Origin: CAVONV01 sp963697355
Lineage (GTDB): Bacteria > Acidobacteriota > Vicinamibacteria > Marinacidobacterales > DATDRI01
NCBI GenBank assembly: GCA_963697355.1
Contig: CAVONV010000029.1
Coordinates: 1-59,401, forward strand
Direction: 5' to 3'
DNA length: 59,401 nt
The position numbers were made by a program, and so were the translations under genes. This document shows positions 10,697 through 18,483 of this stretch, piece by piece (the stretch's first letter is position 1; the number at the start of each line of letters is the position of its first letter). The notes beneath the pieces are model-generated. The model made no database searches and was not told the DNA's origin. It saw nothing but the letters and a program-made list of their open reading frames with translations.

Positions 10697-11429
10697 TTAT
10701 TCCCGGTTGGGCTCCCAAGGACCGACAACGGCCAAAAGGTGCCGAACCTCATCGTCGATCTCGTCTGCACTCGCGACGGTATCGGCGATCTCGTCCCGGA
10801 TGAACTGACCGAAGCGCTGACGCAATCGATGCATGGCACCTCGTACCGCGACTTCGGTCATCTCCAGCTCAGCGGCCACTTCACGAAATGGAATCCGTGG
10901 CTCCTGACCGGTGAGATGAGGCTTCAGATGTTCGAACTGCTTCAGCCGTTCGGAATCTTTCCACTCAGCTTTGAGACCGTTCTAACGCCCGCTCTAATAC
11001 GATCAAGGCCCAGCGATTTTCATACACTTGCTCGGGTGTCAGCTGGTCCGCCGGTTCAAAACCGTAGCGGGTCTCGGCATCCTCGGCGTCCAGAGAGATC
11101 GTCTGTGTGCCTCCGCCGCGCTTGAGTGTGCCCTCTTTGCGCCGTTCTTTGGCAACATAGTGCTTGAGCGTTGCGAGGAGGAAGGAACGGAATCGCCCCG
11201 CCGAGGGGTCGACGTCTTCGAGGATGTTTTTTTCGAGTAGATAGGCGAAGTACGCCTGGGTCAGATCCCGGGACTCATCAGGATTATTGCCCTGGCTGCG
11301 AACAAAGGCATAAAGAGGATACCAATAGGCTTCGCAGAGAGCAGCTAACGCTTGTCGGGATTCGGTACCTGTTGGATCTCTGGCGGCAAGAACTTGACTC
11401 CACTGAGTCGTGGCAAATCGGGCGTCCAC
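10697..11429 (-). pseudogene. ECF-like sigma-70 factor, copy B (frameshifted)
   Basis: Near-duplicate of the sigma gene at 4292-5023, with the same GTG start and the same strong GGGGGAAG ribosome site. An extra T near 10980 shifts the frame between regions 2 and 4. The first frame stops after ALERSQS at 10965, while region 4 (FREVAAELEMTEVAVRGAM) continues in the next frame to 10697. As written the product keeps core-binding region 2 but lacks the -35-binding region 4. The kinase gene downstream is intact, the reverse of the situation in module A. Confidence 0.85.
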
Positions 11430-11494
11430 AACTTCCCCCTATCGCCATTGATCGAGAAGTCTGGAACCTGGTGAATGCAGTGTGCCCGGCCCCC

Positions 11495-11524
11495 GCGTCA
11501 AATGCGTGCGGGCCGAATTGACGC
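11495..11524 (-). promoter_or_regulatory. Inverted repeat in the sigma factor B promoter region
   Basis: GCGTCAA (11495-11501) and TTGACGC (11518-11524) repeat, with the same 16-bp spacing, the element found before sigma factor A. The flanking bases are conserved over roughly 60 bp, while the -10-like hexamer has drifted from TATTCA to CATTCA. Confidence 0.45.
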
Positions 11525-11529
11525 ATCGA

Positions 11530-11899
11530 AAACTACATGAATCTAACATGATGGAGCCCGTAAATGCAATGCTCGGCTCGGCCTCGTGGCCTCGGGCAGG
11601 CTCACCGAAACCGGAAGACGCCTTAGTCCGACCGAGAACTCGCTTTTTGGCGGGATTTCTCAGTGACGGAGATCGGTTAGGCCTGTCCGGGCGTCTGCAG
11701 ATGCACACATATTGTCCAAGCGGTTTGCAGGACGTCGAGTAGAAAGGAGAACGTACGAGGAGTCGAGCCGATAAATCACGCAGAGTGTCGTGACCGGCGC
11801 CAAGGCATAGTCTGTGCAATTTTGCGCGCAGGCTCAGACATCCGAAATCAGACTCTGCGATGTCTGAAACTGAAGCGTGGAAAGCTCGTCCTTCGGCGC
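11530..11899. other. Intergenic stretch without a recognised gene
   Basis: Beyond about 11545 the similarity to the first module's upstream region ends. No open frame here shows a domain, and no strong hairpin followed by a T-run was found. Confidence 0.5.
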
Positions 11900-12055
11900 T
11901 CAAGTCGATATGTTCAAGAATTCAACTCCGACCACTCTGCTGTTCTCGTCGAAATCCAGAATGACTCCGGGACGCACCTCCTCGGATTCCACGACTCGCG
12001 CTTCGTCGAGGCGAAAGTAGAGGGCGTCGCTTTCTTTGTCTATGCGTATTCTCAT
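11900..12055 (-). CDS. DUF2283 family small protein
   Basis: A 51-residue protein that is essentially a single DUF2283 domain: MRIRIDKESDALYFRL, then PGVILDFDENSRVVGVEFL. Function is unknown. Members often sit behind DUF4258 genes, as here, where the ATG overlaps the upstream stop in an ATGA junction. An in-frame extension to 12235 exists but lacks any conserved sequence, so the ATG at 12055 is preferred. Confidence 0.8.
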   Translation of the reverse strand: MRIRIDKESDALYFRLDEARVVESEEVRPGVILDFDENSRVVGVEFLNIST

Positions 12056-12291
12056 GGCGTCTTCTTCAGCCGACGGTCGAAGAATGCCGTGATGCCGCGG
12101 GGCGGGGCTACCGTCGTGTTGACGGTGACTCGAAGCCACCGCTACCCGTGCTCGGGTATCCTTTTCATGTCGTGTCGTACACCGACTTCCGGCTCTTGAA
12201 CTTCGTCGGGAGCGGCAACCGTGCGCTCGACCCACTCCTCTGCAATGTTCCTTTCCGTAAGCATCTCACAAAAGTGAGTCGATTTCTCCAC
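12052..12291 (-). pseudogene. DUF4258 family protein with in-frame amber codon
   Basis: Reading from GTG at 12291, the frame gives the DUF4258 pattern: HFCEMLTERNIAEEWVERT, a central charged stretch ending RHDMKRIPEHG, then after a TAG codon (12142-12144) RWLRVTVNTTVAPPRGITA and FFDRRLKKTP to the stop at 12052. The family reads straight through this point, so the amber probably replaced a sense codon. The stop overlaps the DUF2283 start by four bases, the usual arrangement of this gene pair, whose toxin-antitoxin-like role is unproven. Confidence 0.65.
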
Positions 12292-12419
12292 AACTTCAGA
12301 TTAGAACAATCTGGCCTCCACTAAAGGCGCGACGAACGTGCGGGAAGTTGTTTGACCCGGCTTCCTCATCGATGCCGCTTCGCACCGCGGCAAAGACTGT
12401 GAAACAGACACCCTTCCTT

Positions 12420-12917
12420 CTAAAACACCCACCTCACCCCGAATCGAAGCACGCGTGGCGCGAGGATATTCAAGACTCGATTGGCATTACTCAGATTCTG
12501 GCGAAGCTCGCGGGCGAAAACGGTCGACGCGTTGAGCAGATTGAATATATCCAGCATACCGCTCAAGCGAGTACCCTTGACATCGAAGGTCTTTTCCAAA
12601 CGGACATCGGCAATCCAGAAGTCCTCATAGCGATCCACACCGAAACGATTCAAATACATCAAGGCGCGGCCGATCCCGCCGCGGCGCGGTGGAGTCCGGA
12701 AGCTGCGAGGATATACATCGCCTTGATGGCTGTTCAGCATGCCGGCCAGGTTGACACCGGCAGGAAGCTGGACCATACCGTCCAGCTTCACGATGCAGCG
12801 CGCGTTCAATCCCGAGAGACCTCCAAACCCTCCCAACGTCATGATGAATTCACCATCCCGGATGTCCCCACGCCGGTAGGGCGCGGACACAACTTCCATA
12901 GGTCGATTACTCTGTTG
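12420..12917 (-). pseudogene. TonB-dependent receptor, C-terminal fragment
   Basis: About 165 codons resembling the last beta-strands of Oar-like TonB-dependent receptors: RYEDFWIADVRLEKTF, a turn rich in N and L (LDIFNLLNAS), and the barrel-terminal GVRWVF ending in phenylalanine, the outer-membrane insertion signature. No plug or remaining barrel is encoded upstream, where the frame is closed by a TAG at about 12920 and a new toxin-antitoxin locus begins. It is a remnant of a gene of roughly 1000 codons, probably truncated by an insertion or deletion. Confidence 0.65.
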
Positions 12918-12953
12918 CTAAACTTGAGTCTCCTCGGCGCAGGCGGGTTCTCA

Positions 12954-12982
12954 TTGTTCTCGTCCAATATATATGCTATCAT
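12954..12982 (+). promoter_or_regulatory. Promoter of the RHH/PIN pair
   Basis: TTGTTC (12954-12959), a 17-bp spacer and TATCAT (12977-12982) match a sigma-70 promoter. The antitoxin ATG is only 8 bases past the -10, so the transcript would be leaderless or nearly so. The region is AT-rich and partly palindromic (ATATG/CATAT), as expected for an RHH operator. Confidence 0.5.
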
Positions 12983-12989
12983 ACATCAT

Positions 12990-13307
12990 ATGAAGCGCAC
13001 GACAATCTTCATCGATGAAGCTCTGGAAAGAGACCTCCGTGCTCTGGCCGAACGTGAAAAGCGGCCGGTCAGCGGGCTTGTGCGAGAGGCCCTCGGAACC
13101 TATGTCGCCCAGCGAAAAAAGAATGCGCCGGGGCCGAGTTTCGTTGCACTTGGTCGGAGCGGACACCGGGATACGGCAGAAAAACATGAAGAGATTCTCT
13201 GGCAAGATCCTCCGAAGGAAAAAGAGCGACGCCGGCCGAAGCGCCGGGACCAACCATCGGACAGGTCGGCCAATTCCAAAATAGCCTCGCGCAGAAAGCG
13301 TAGTTGA
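12990..13307 (+). CDS. Ribbon-helix-helix antitoxin
   Basis: A 105-residue protein. The first 45 residues are an RHH DNA-binding domain (KRTTIFIDEALERDLRALA, then VSGLVREALGTYV). The rest is a charged tail that would thread into the toxin, including EKHEEILWQDP, typical of antitoxins paired with PIN toxins, and an arginine/lysine-rich end that may be a frame extension. The longer upstream frame to 12348 runs antisense to the receptor fragment and is not coding. The stop overlaps the PIN start (TGATG). Autorepression from the palindromic promoter is the usual mode of such systems. Confidence 0.8.
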   Translation: MKRTTIFIDEALERDLRALAEREKRPVSGLVREALGTYVAQRKKNAPGPSFVALGRSGHRDTAEKHEEILWQDPPKEKERRRPKRRDQPSDRSANSKIASRRKRS

Positions 13308-13714
13308 TGGCACTTCTTCTCGACACCGGAATTGTCTATGCGTTGGCTGACGTTGATGATGATTGGCATGAGCGGGCACGTGATCTCCTCACAGATCAGC
13401 CGGACGTACTTCTCGTTCCGATAACCGTTTTACCTGAGGTGACCTACCTCATCCATACCCGACTAGGTTCATCCGCTGAGTTGGCTTTTGTCCGCTCGGT
13501 CGCTGCGGGAGAGGTCTCGATACAGAGTCTGGTAGGTCCGGATTTCGAGCGTGCCTCAAACGTCATGAAGCGATATCCCGATATCGGTTTCGTAGACGCC
13601 TCGGTTGTCGCCATTGCCGAGCGTCTAAGGCTTGGCACGATTGCGACGACCGACCGGCGTCATTTCGGTAAGATCCGCCCTTCGCATGTGGGCGCCTTCG
13701 CGCTGGTTCCGTGA
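13307..13714 (+). CDS. PIN-domain ribonuclease toxin (VapC-like)
   Basis: A 135-residue PIN domain beginning LLLDTGIVYALADVDDDWH, with the N-terminal catalytic aspartate, a central ELAFVR helix, and the late acidic residues in GFVDASVVAIAERL and ATTDRRHF. These make up the four-acid metal site of VapC RNases, all present. Its ATG overlaps the antitoxin stop, so translation is probably coupled. The pair is a type II toxin-antitoxin module embedded in gene debris. Confidence 0.85.
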   Translation: MALLLDTGIVYALADVDDDWHERARDLLTDQPDVLLVPITVLPEVTYLIHTRLGSSAELAFVRSVAAGEVSIQSLVGPDFERASNVMKRYPDIGFVDASVVAIAERLRLGTIATTDRRHFGKIRPSHVGAFALVP

Positions 13715-13733
13715 ATAGCTTGTCCGCGAAACC

Positions 13734-13922
13734 TTGGCGACTCCCAGAGAAGAAGCCCTTGCCACGACTCGCTCATTGAAAACTCATACCACGACATTCG
13801 AGCAGAGACTGGCGTGGCTGCGCTCTATTCAGCACTCGGATCCTTTCCTGAAGCATCTCCAGCACGAGGCTGCCCAAAAGTCTGGCCAGCGGGCAAATGT
13901 CTCGGAAAAAGACCACAACTAG
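13734..13922 (+). CDS. Hypothetical small protein
   Basis: A possible 62-codon gene starting with TTG 19 bases after the PIN toxin. The sequence is hydrophilic (FEQRLAWLRSIQHSDPF core) and unlike any family I recognise. Direction and spacing fit a third gene of the toxin-antitoxin operon, but the start is weak, no good ribosome site is visible, and it may be chance. Confidence 0.25.
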   Translation: MATPREEALATTRSLKTHTTTFEQRLAWLRSIQHSDPFLKHLQHEAAQKSGQRANVSEKDHN

Positions 13923-14012
13923 CCCTGACCCGAAAATAGACCAGGCCGAAAGTACAGCCACTTTGTCTCTCCTTCCTACTTCCTCCTTTCTACTAAGAAG
14001 TGACTCTTGCTG

Positions 14013-14600
14013 CTACGCTTCCGAACGCACCATCATCTCGAGTGTCATCTTCGGACAAATGTTGTCATGGATGTAGTCAAGAAGATGAACGCCAAGACCA
14101 CGAATCCTTGTCTCTACCTTCAAGTCGAGACACTTGCCGTCTTGGTCGAAAACCTTTTGTACTCCGGCCACCGAAACGGGCCCGGGCAGTACGATGGAGC
14201 CCACATGGGAACATACACTCCTCAAATGCTCCAGGGCCTTGATGGCTCCAATTTGACCTGCCGCGACACCGAGAAGGGCCACGGGTTTGCCGGCAAGTCC
14301 AGAGGGAAATCCTAGGTTCTCGATCACTAGTTTTATGACACTGCTGTAGGTTCCGTGATATTCGGGCGTCGACAGGATGACTGCCGTCGCCTTCCTCATC
14401 GCCTCTTGCATGAATTGAAGACCGGGGTCATCGGAAGTCTGCCCTGGAAGGGGTAGGTGAATGGTCGCCGGATCGATGACCTCAACGCTGACCTTCTCAG
14501 ATTTATTCATTTCGTCGACGACGAGATCGAGTGCCATGGAGGTGTAGTTACCCGGCCTGACGCTGCCTTTGACCGCAACGATTCGAATTCCGTCACTCAT
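14013..14600 (-). CDS. NAD(P)H-dependent FMN reductase
   Basis: A 195-residue flavodoxin-fold protein of the NADPH-dependent FMN reductase family. The phosphate loop GSVRPGNYTSMAL binds FMN phosphate, and STPEYHGTYSSVIKLVIENL is the family's second flavin motif. It would reduce flavin or another small substrate in the cytoplasm. It is the last gene of a minus-strand run, 13 bases after the PP2C phosphatase, so co-transcription is likely. The physiological acceptor cannot be told from sequence. Confidence 0.85.
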   Translation of the reverse strand: MSDGIRIVAVKGSVRPGNYTSMALDLVVDEMNKSEKVSVEVIDPATIHLPLPGQTSDDPGLQFMQEAMRKATAVILSTPEYHGTYSSVIKLVIENLGFPSGLAGKPVALLGVAAGQIGAIKALEHLRSVCSHVGSIVLPGPVSVAGVQKVFDQDGKCLDLKVETRIRGLGVHLLDYIHDNICPKMTLEMMVRSEA

Positions 14601-14613
14601 TGGTTTTTCTCCT

Positions 14614-16527
14614 CTATATTTCCTTTATGTCCGTAACAACGAACGTTAGATCATCTTCGAAACCCTCACCTTCCAGCTTCTTCCCTGTCCATGAAGAAAG
14701 GTAGGCCAAAAGGTGATCGGCAAAGGCCTCGGCGCTGAGGTCGTTCTCAGTTTCTATCAATTCTACGAGACGTTCCTTCCCGAAGAACTCGTCCCGCGAG
14801 TTGGTCGCTTCCACGATTCCGTCCGTGTACAAAACGACACGGTCGCCCGGTTCGATGTCGACTATCGTATCCTCGTACTTTGCATTCGGGACGTGGCCCA
14901 TCAGCATTCCGTTCAGACGAATTTCCTCAACCTTTCCCAGCGACTTCCTCCATATTAGTAAAGGTGGATGGCCGGCGGTGGAATAATTCAACTTCCATTC
15001 ATGTGTGTCGACGTAGATATATCCGGCCGTGACGAACTGGCTCTTCAGCTTCCCGCAGAAAATACGGTTCATGTCTGACAGCACGTGAGATGCCTCTTTG
15101 GCCCGATCCTCCTGTGCTGAAAAGGCCACCTTCACCATGGACGCAATGAGTGCCGCCGGAACCCCGTGGCCTGATACGTCGGCGATGAGAATCCCCACAC
15201 TTTTCTCACGCACGGAGAGGAAATCGTAGAAATCGCCTGCCACTTCGGCCATCGGAACATACCGCACAGCGATATCGAGCCCTTTTGTGCGGGGCATTGT
15301 TTCGGGCAAAATGTTGGATTGGATGCGCCGGGCCGTTTCGAGCTCTTGGCGGTAGCCAACCAGTTGCTTTTGTTCTCCCATCACCCTGTGGACGACGACA
15401 TCTCCTAGACAACAGAGAAACACCAGCAAGCCTATGGCTTCGCCAACTTGCGTTAGAAAACCGAAATTGCTGAGAATGATGAAGACGGCAATAAAAACAA
15501 AACCCACCCTTAGCATCACGACCTCGCGCGTCCGGGGCTGACCGGGCCGAAACACGTGAGCCAAAATGATGGGTTGTCCGAATACGACCAAGTAATTATT
15601 GGGCGCCATCGCCGTCCCTGGAACGCCGACCACCAAGTCGATGACCATTGCCACCGCCGCATACAGGATGTGCAACTGCAGAAGACGCCGAATGACGGAT
15701 TTCCACCCTTTGCCCAGGATCTGCACGAAAAACAGTGTGGAGGCAACCGGCATCAGGTACGTAAGGAAGTCATTCAAATAGTTCCAGACGATCGGTGGGG
15801 CATCGAAGACCAACCGCGACAACTGTGACCCGATGAGGATGCGCGTTCCATAGAGTGCACCAAGGACTCCAAATGCCAACGCCGCTCGGTTGCTGGGCTT
15901 GGGCAAATACAAGGAAAGGACGATGACGATATAGCCGAATAGTGAGAAGAACAGTCCGTACACGATCGAGGGAACGTCGCTCGAAAGCGGCGCTTTGATC
16001 TGTCGCTCGAGAATGTCGGTGCCGGCCCTTTCTGAACCGATACTCAGGTCCTCGATATCGACGGACGATCCCGCGTCGTAGGCACGGATGTAGAGCGTCT
16101 TCCCGGAAGCCTCGAGAGGGAGTCGTATGAGATACCAGGATAAGCCTTGGCGTTGACCTTCCTCCACGACATGATGTCTGAGAAGGTCCTCTTCTAAGTA
16201 GACTTCGAAGCTCGGAAGGTTTCCAAACAAATAAATGCTGGAATCGTCTTCGAGCCCTTCTGGAAGATCCGCGCGAAACCAAAGCTCCTCGACCGGACCT
16301 GGGTAGTCGCGTTGGTTGAAACGAAGACCAACTGCAGAAGCCCATTGCGACTCTTTATTACGAATTTCCGGCCAGTTCGGTGGCCCTTCATGAAAGGGCA
16401 TCCGCAGATACTGGGGAGAATTCGTAAACCGAATGATTCCGGTATTCGAACCTTCGTCGGCAACGTCTCCTGTGGAACAGCCGAGCGCGAGTAGCGCGAT
16501 CCACAAGGGGAGCAGGTATTTCAGCAT
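14614..16527 (-). CDS. Membrane-bound PP2C (SpoIIE/RsbU-type) phosphatase with 7TM sensor
   Basis: This is a 637-residue signal transducer. Residues 1-17 are a lipoprotein-type signal (LLPLWIALLALGC). A periplasmic beta domain of the 7TMR-DISM extracellular kind follows to about 185, then roughly seven membrane helices to about 385, a short coiled linker (QELETARRIQSNIL) and a PP2C domain to the end. The metal-binding aspartates are visible in VAGDFYDF (near 433) and DVSGHGVPAAL, with the late motif DDLTFVV. Such proteins dephosphorylate anti-sigma-antagonist proteins in partner-switching pathways; no STAS or RsbW-like gene is nearby, so its partner is elsewhere. It is 9 bases downstream of the DUF488 gene. 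Confidence 0.88.
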   Translation of the reverse strand: MLKYLLPLWIALLALGCSTGDVADEGSNTGIIRFTNSPQYLRMPFHEGPPNWPEIRNKESQWASAVGLRFNQRDYPGPVEELWFRADLPEGLEDDSSIYLFGNLPSFEVYLEEDLLRHHVVEEGQRQGLSWYLIRLPLEASGKTLYIRAYDAGSSVDIEDLSIGSERAGTDILERQIKAPLSSDVPSIVYGLFFSLFGYIVIVLSLYLPKPSNRAALAFGVLGALYGTRILIGSQLSRLVFDAPPIVWNYLNDFLTYLMPVASTLFFVQILGKGWKSVIRRLLQLHILYAAVAMVIDLVVGVPGTAMAPNNYLVVFGQPIILAHVFRPGQPRTREVVMLRVGFVFIAVFIILSNFGFLTQVGEAIGLLVFLCCLGDVVVHRVMGEQKQLVGYRQELETARRIQSNILPETMPRTKGLDIAVRYVPMAEVAGDFYDFLSVREKSVGILIADVSGHGVPAALIASMVKVAFSAQEDRAKEASHVLSDMNRIFCGKLKSQFVTAGYIYVDTHEWKLNYSTAGHPPLLIWRKSLGKVEEIRLNGMLMGHVPNAKYEDTIVDIEPGDRVVLYTDGIVEATNSRDEFFGKERLVELIETENDLSAEAFADHLLAYLSSWTGKKLEGEGFEDDLTFVVTDIKEI

Positions 16528-16536
16528 AGACGCCGC

Positions 16537-16998
16537 TCAAGTTCTTGAAGGATGAGTCATCAACAGTTGCTCAGGGTCCCAAATCGTGTCCTCATCCAAT
16601 ATGTTTATCACTTGCCACCCGTTCTGCATGAGCCTTTGTGTGATGAACCGACGATGACATTGCCAAGGGAGTTTTTCGGCACACATGATAGCTGTTCGTT
16701 CTTGACGAGCCACATCCTTCAATTGTTCGAATCCGCGGTGAAAATCGTCGGTTAGCATGTGGTCTTCGTACGTCGTCTTTGTGTAGCCTCCGAGAAGGTG
16801 GCCCAAGTGAGTGTAGGCAATGCCAACTTCCTTCAATCTTTTCGAGAGGGCGTTTCGCGAGAAATGAGGATGGCGCCGGCTTTCAGGAAAGCGACGGACG
16901 TCTGCGAGCCGAACTATCTCGTGATGAGTCAGAATGCCCAAAAACTGCTCGATCGTTCGGCTGCTGTGCCCGAGCGAGTAGACTCGATCTTGCGACAT
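16537..16998 (-). CDS. DUF488 family protein
   Basis: A 153-residue DUF488 protein with the family signature: SLGHSSRTIEQFLGIL at the start, LADVRRFPESRRHPHF, the central HLGHLLGG, and CAEKLPWQCHRRFI with the two conserved cysteines near the end. Its function is unknown; the cysteine and histidine pattern resembles a metal- or nucleic-acid-associated fold. It starts 7 bases after the TPR gene stop and ends 9 bases before the phosphatase. Confidence 0.88.
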   Translation of the reverse strand: MSQDRVYSLGHSSRTIEQFLGILTHHEIVRLADVRRFPESRRHPHFSRNALSKRLKEVGIAYTHLGHLLGGYTKTTYEDHMLTDDFHRGFEQLKDVARQERTAIMCAEKLPWQCHRRFITQRLMQNGWQVINILDEDTIWDPEQLLMTHPSRT

Positions 16999-17005
16999 AG
17001 CCTCC

Positions 17006-18130
17006 TCAAGACAGGCCGCCGGCCTCGCCCTCGAGCTCTCTCAGTTTTCTCTCTAGCTCGCGCCGCTCCTCGGTTCGGTCAGGAGGAATCAGCTTTATTG
17101 CTTTGCTCAAGGGGTCCCGGGCTTCCCGTCTCCAACCTCGACGAACATAGAGCTCGGCAACCCAGGACAAATACTGCCATTGATTCTCTTCATCGGTCAC
17201 CATGAGACGGTCACAGGCTTCTAAGCCGATTTCCTCTTCCAATCTGAAGTCGAGAACGAGGCGGACGAGCTCCAGGTTGTAGCTCACCTCGTCTGGCACC
17301 AACGCACAGGCTCGAAGAAGCAACTTTTTGGCATTTGTTGCCTCACCGTCCTCGATCAAAATCTTGGCAGCTTCGAAATAGGCTTCATGGAAATGCGAAT
17401 CGAACTTGACCGAACGGCGAAACTGCTCGAGGGCTTGCTCTTTTTTTCCCACTCCGGCAAAGGCTTTCCCCAGGAGGAAGCACGTGTCCGGTCCGATATC
17501 CTTGCTTTCGACCACAGGGCCGAGAAGGCCGACGGCCTCCTCGAAACGACCCAGCTCGATGTCGACGGCCGCCAGAAGATTCAATAGCTCCTTGTCCTGC
17601 GGGCTCATCTGGTGAGCTCTGGTGAGCTCCTCGCGCGCTCTTGCCATGTCACCCGTCATGCTCAGCGCTCGCCCAAGCTCGAGTTGGAGGACAAAAGAGG
17701 CCGGATTCGTTCGCGCGGCAAGCTCGAGATGGCGGGCGGCGGTCTCACCGTCACCTTGAACCAGAGACACATATCCGGCCTGGAACTCTTCACCCAGACC
17801 TCGATAGGAGCGCATCCGTTCCTTCGGCTTGTCGGCAATCGCCAAATCGAAGAGGTCCTGGATTCCCGGCAGTGCCGACGGATCCTCCCCGGCGACCGCC
17901 GAGGGAGAAGGTTCACTATCCGCGGCGGGTATGGGGACGCCGACTCGAACGGAACATTCGCGTATGAGCGCGTCCATCGTGGCGACGCGGTAGTCGCTGG
18001 GTGACAACGCACGACGAGCACGACGATACTCGTTGAGAGCCTTGGCAAAGCTATTCTCGAGAAAGAACCGGTCACCACGATGTTTGAAGCGACTGGCTCC
18101 TAGCAGACGGTAGAAAAGCTTGCCAAACAC
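17006..18130 (-). CDS. Tetratricopeptide repeat protein
   Basis: A 374-residue soluble helical protein. After a basic amphipathic N-terminus (KLFYRLLGASRFKHRGDRFF) it carries about seven TPR-like units, for example AARTNPASFVLQLELGRAL, ARAREELTRAHQMSPQDKEL and ALEQFRRSVKFDSHFHEAYF. It ends in a charged helix. It probably acts as a protein-binding scaffold. No signal peptide is seen. It lies between nqrM (118 bp upstream) and DUF488, but nothing shows its partner. Confidence 0.8.
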   Translation of the reverse strand: MFGKLFYRLLGASRFKHRGDRFFLENSFAKALNEYRRARRALSPSDYRVATMDALIRECSVRVGVPIPAADSEPSPSAVAGEDPSALPGIQDLFDLAIADKPKERMRSYRGLGEEFQAGYVSLVQGDGETAARHLELAARTNPASFVLQLELGRALSMTGDMARAREELTRAHQMSPQDKELLNLLAAVDIELGRFEEAVGLLGPVVESKDIGPDTCFLLGKAFAGVGKKEQALEQFRRSVKFDSHFHEAYFEAAKILIEDGEATNAKKLLLRACALVPDEVSYNLELVRLVLDFRLEEEIGLEACDRLMVTDEENQWQYLSWVAELYVRRGWRREARDPLSKAIKLIPPDRTEERRELERKLRELEGEAGGLS

Positions 18131-18248
18131 CTTCCGGGGATTCTAGCACGAGACGGCATCGTCATGTCGTCGCCAGACGGATATCTCGATTGAATTCAAT
18201 AGCTTAGAATCATCGGACAAAGAAGAATGGCGGGAGTCGTTTCGACAG

Positions 18249-18437
18249 CTACTCGGCGGATTCTTCCTTCTTGTGCTGGTTGGTGCAGGTCGGACAGCTC
18301 ATCGGTTGACCATCGGGGCCGATGGCATCCGGGCCTCCGCAAGACCCTCGGAGACATTTGTTACTGAAAATGACGCCCACGGCCATAACCAGCATCGCCA
18401 GTCCAATGAAGACAACAGAAGCGATAAATACGGTCAT
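18249..18437 (-). CDS. nqrM: NqrM, Na+-NQR maturation protein (DUF539)
   Basis: A 62-residue protein with one N-terminal membrane helix and a short cysteine-rich tail (VGVIFSNKCLRGSCGG, MSCPTCTNQ). The helix plus the GVIF..K..GSCGG pattern and clustered cysteines identify NqrM. In Vibrio this protein is required to assemble Na+-NQR, apparently by delivering iron to the site between NqrD and NqrE. It sits 46 bp after apbE, the flavin transferase for the same complex, while nqrA-F lies about 19 kb to the right. Confidence 0.88.
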   Translation of the reverse strand: MTVFIASVVFIGLAMLVMAVGVIFSNKCLRGSCGGPDAIGPDGQPMSCPTCTNQHKKEESAE

Positions 18438-18483
18438 AACGCCCCCATTCTACAACTTTTTCCTGGGTCCTGCTCAACTGAGC

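Noticed and set aside
12348..12989. N-terminal extension of the RHH antitoxin
   Set aside because: This part is antisense to the TonB-receptor fragment; the RHH domain starts at the ATG at 12990 behind its own promoter.
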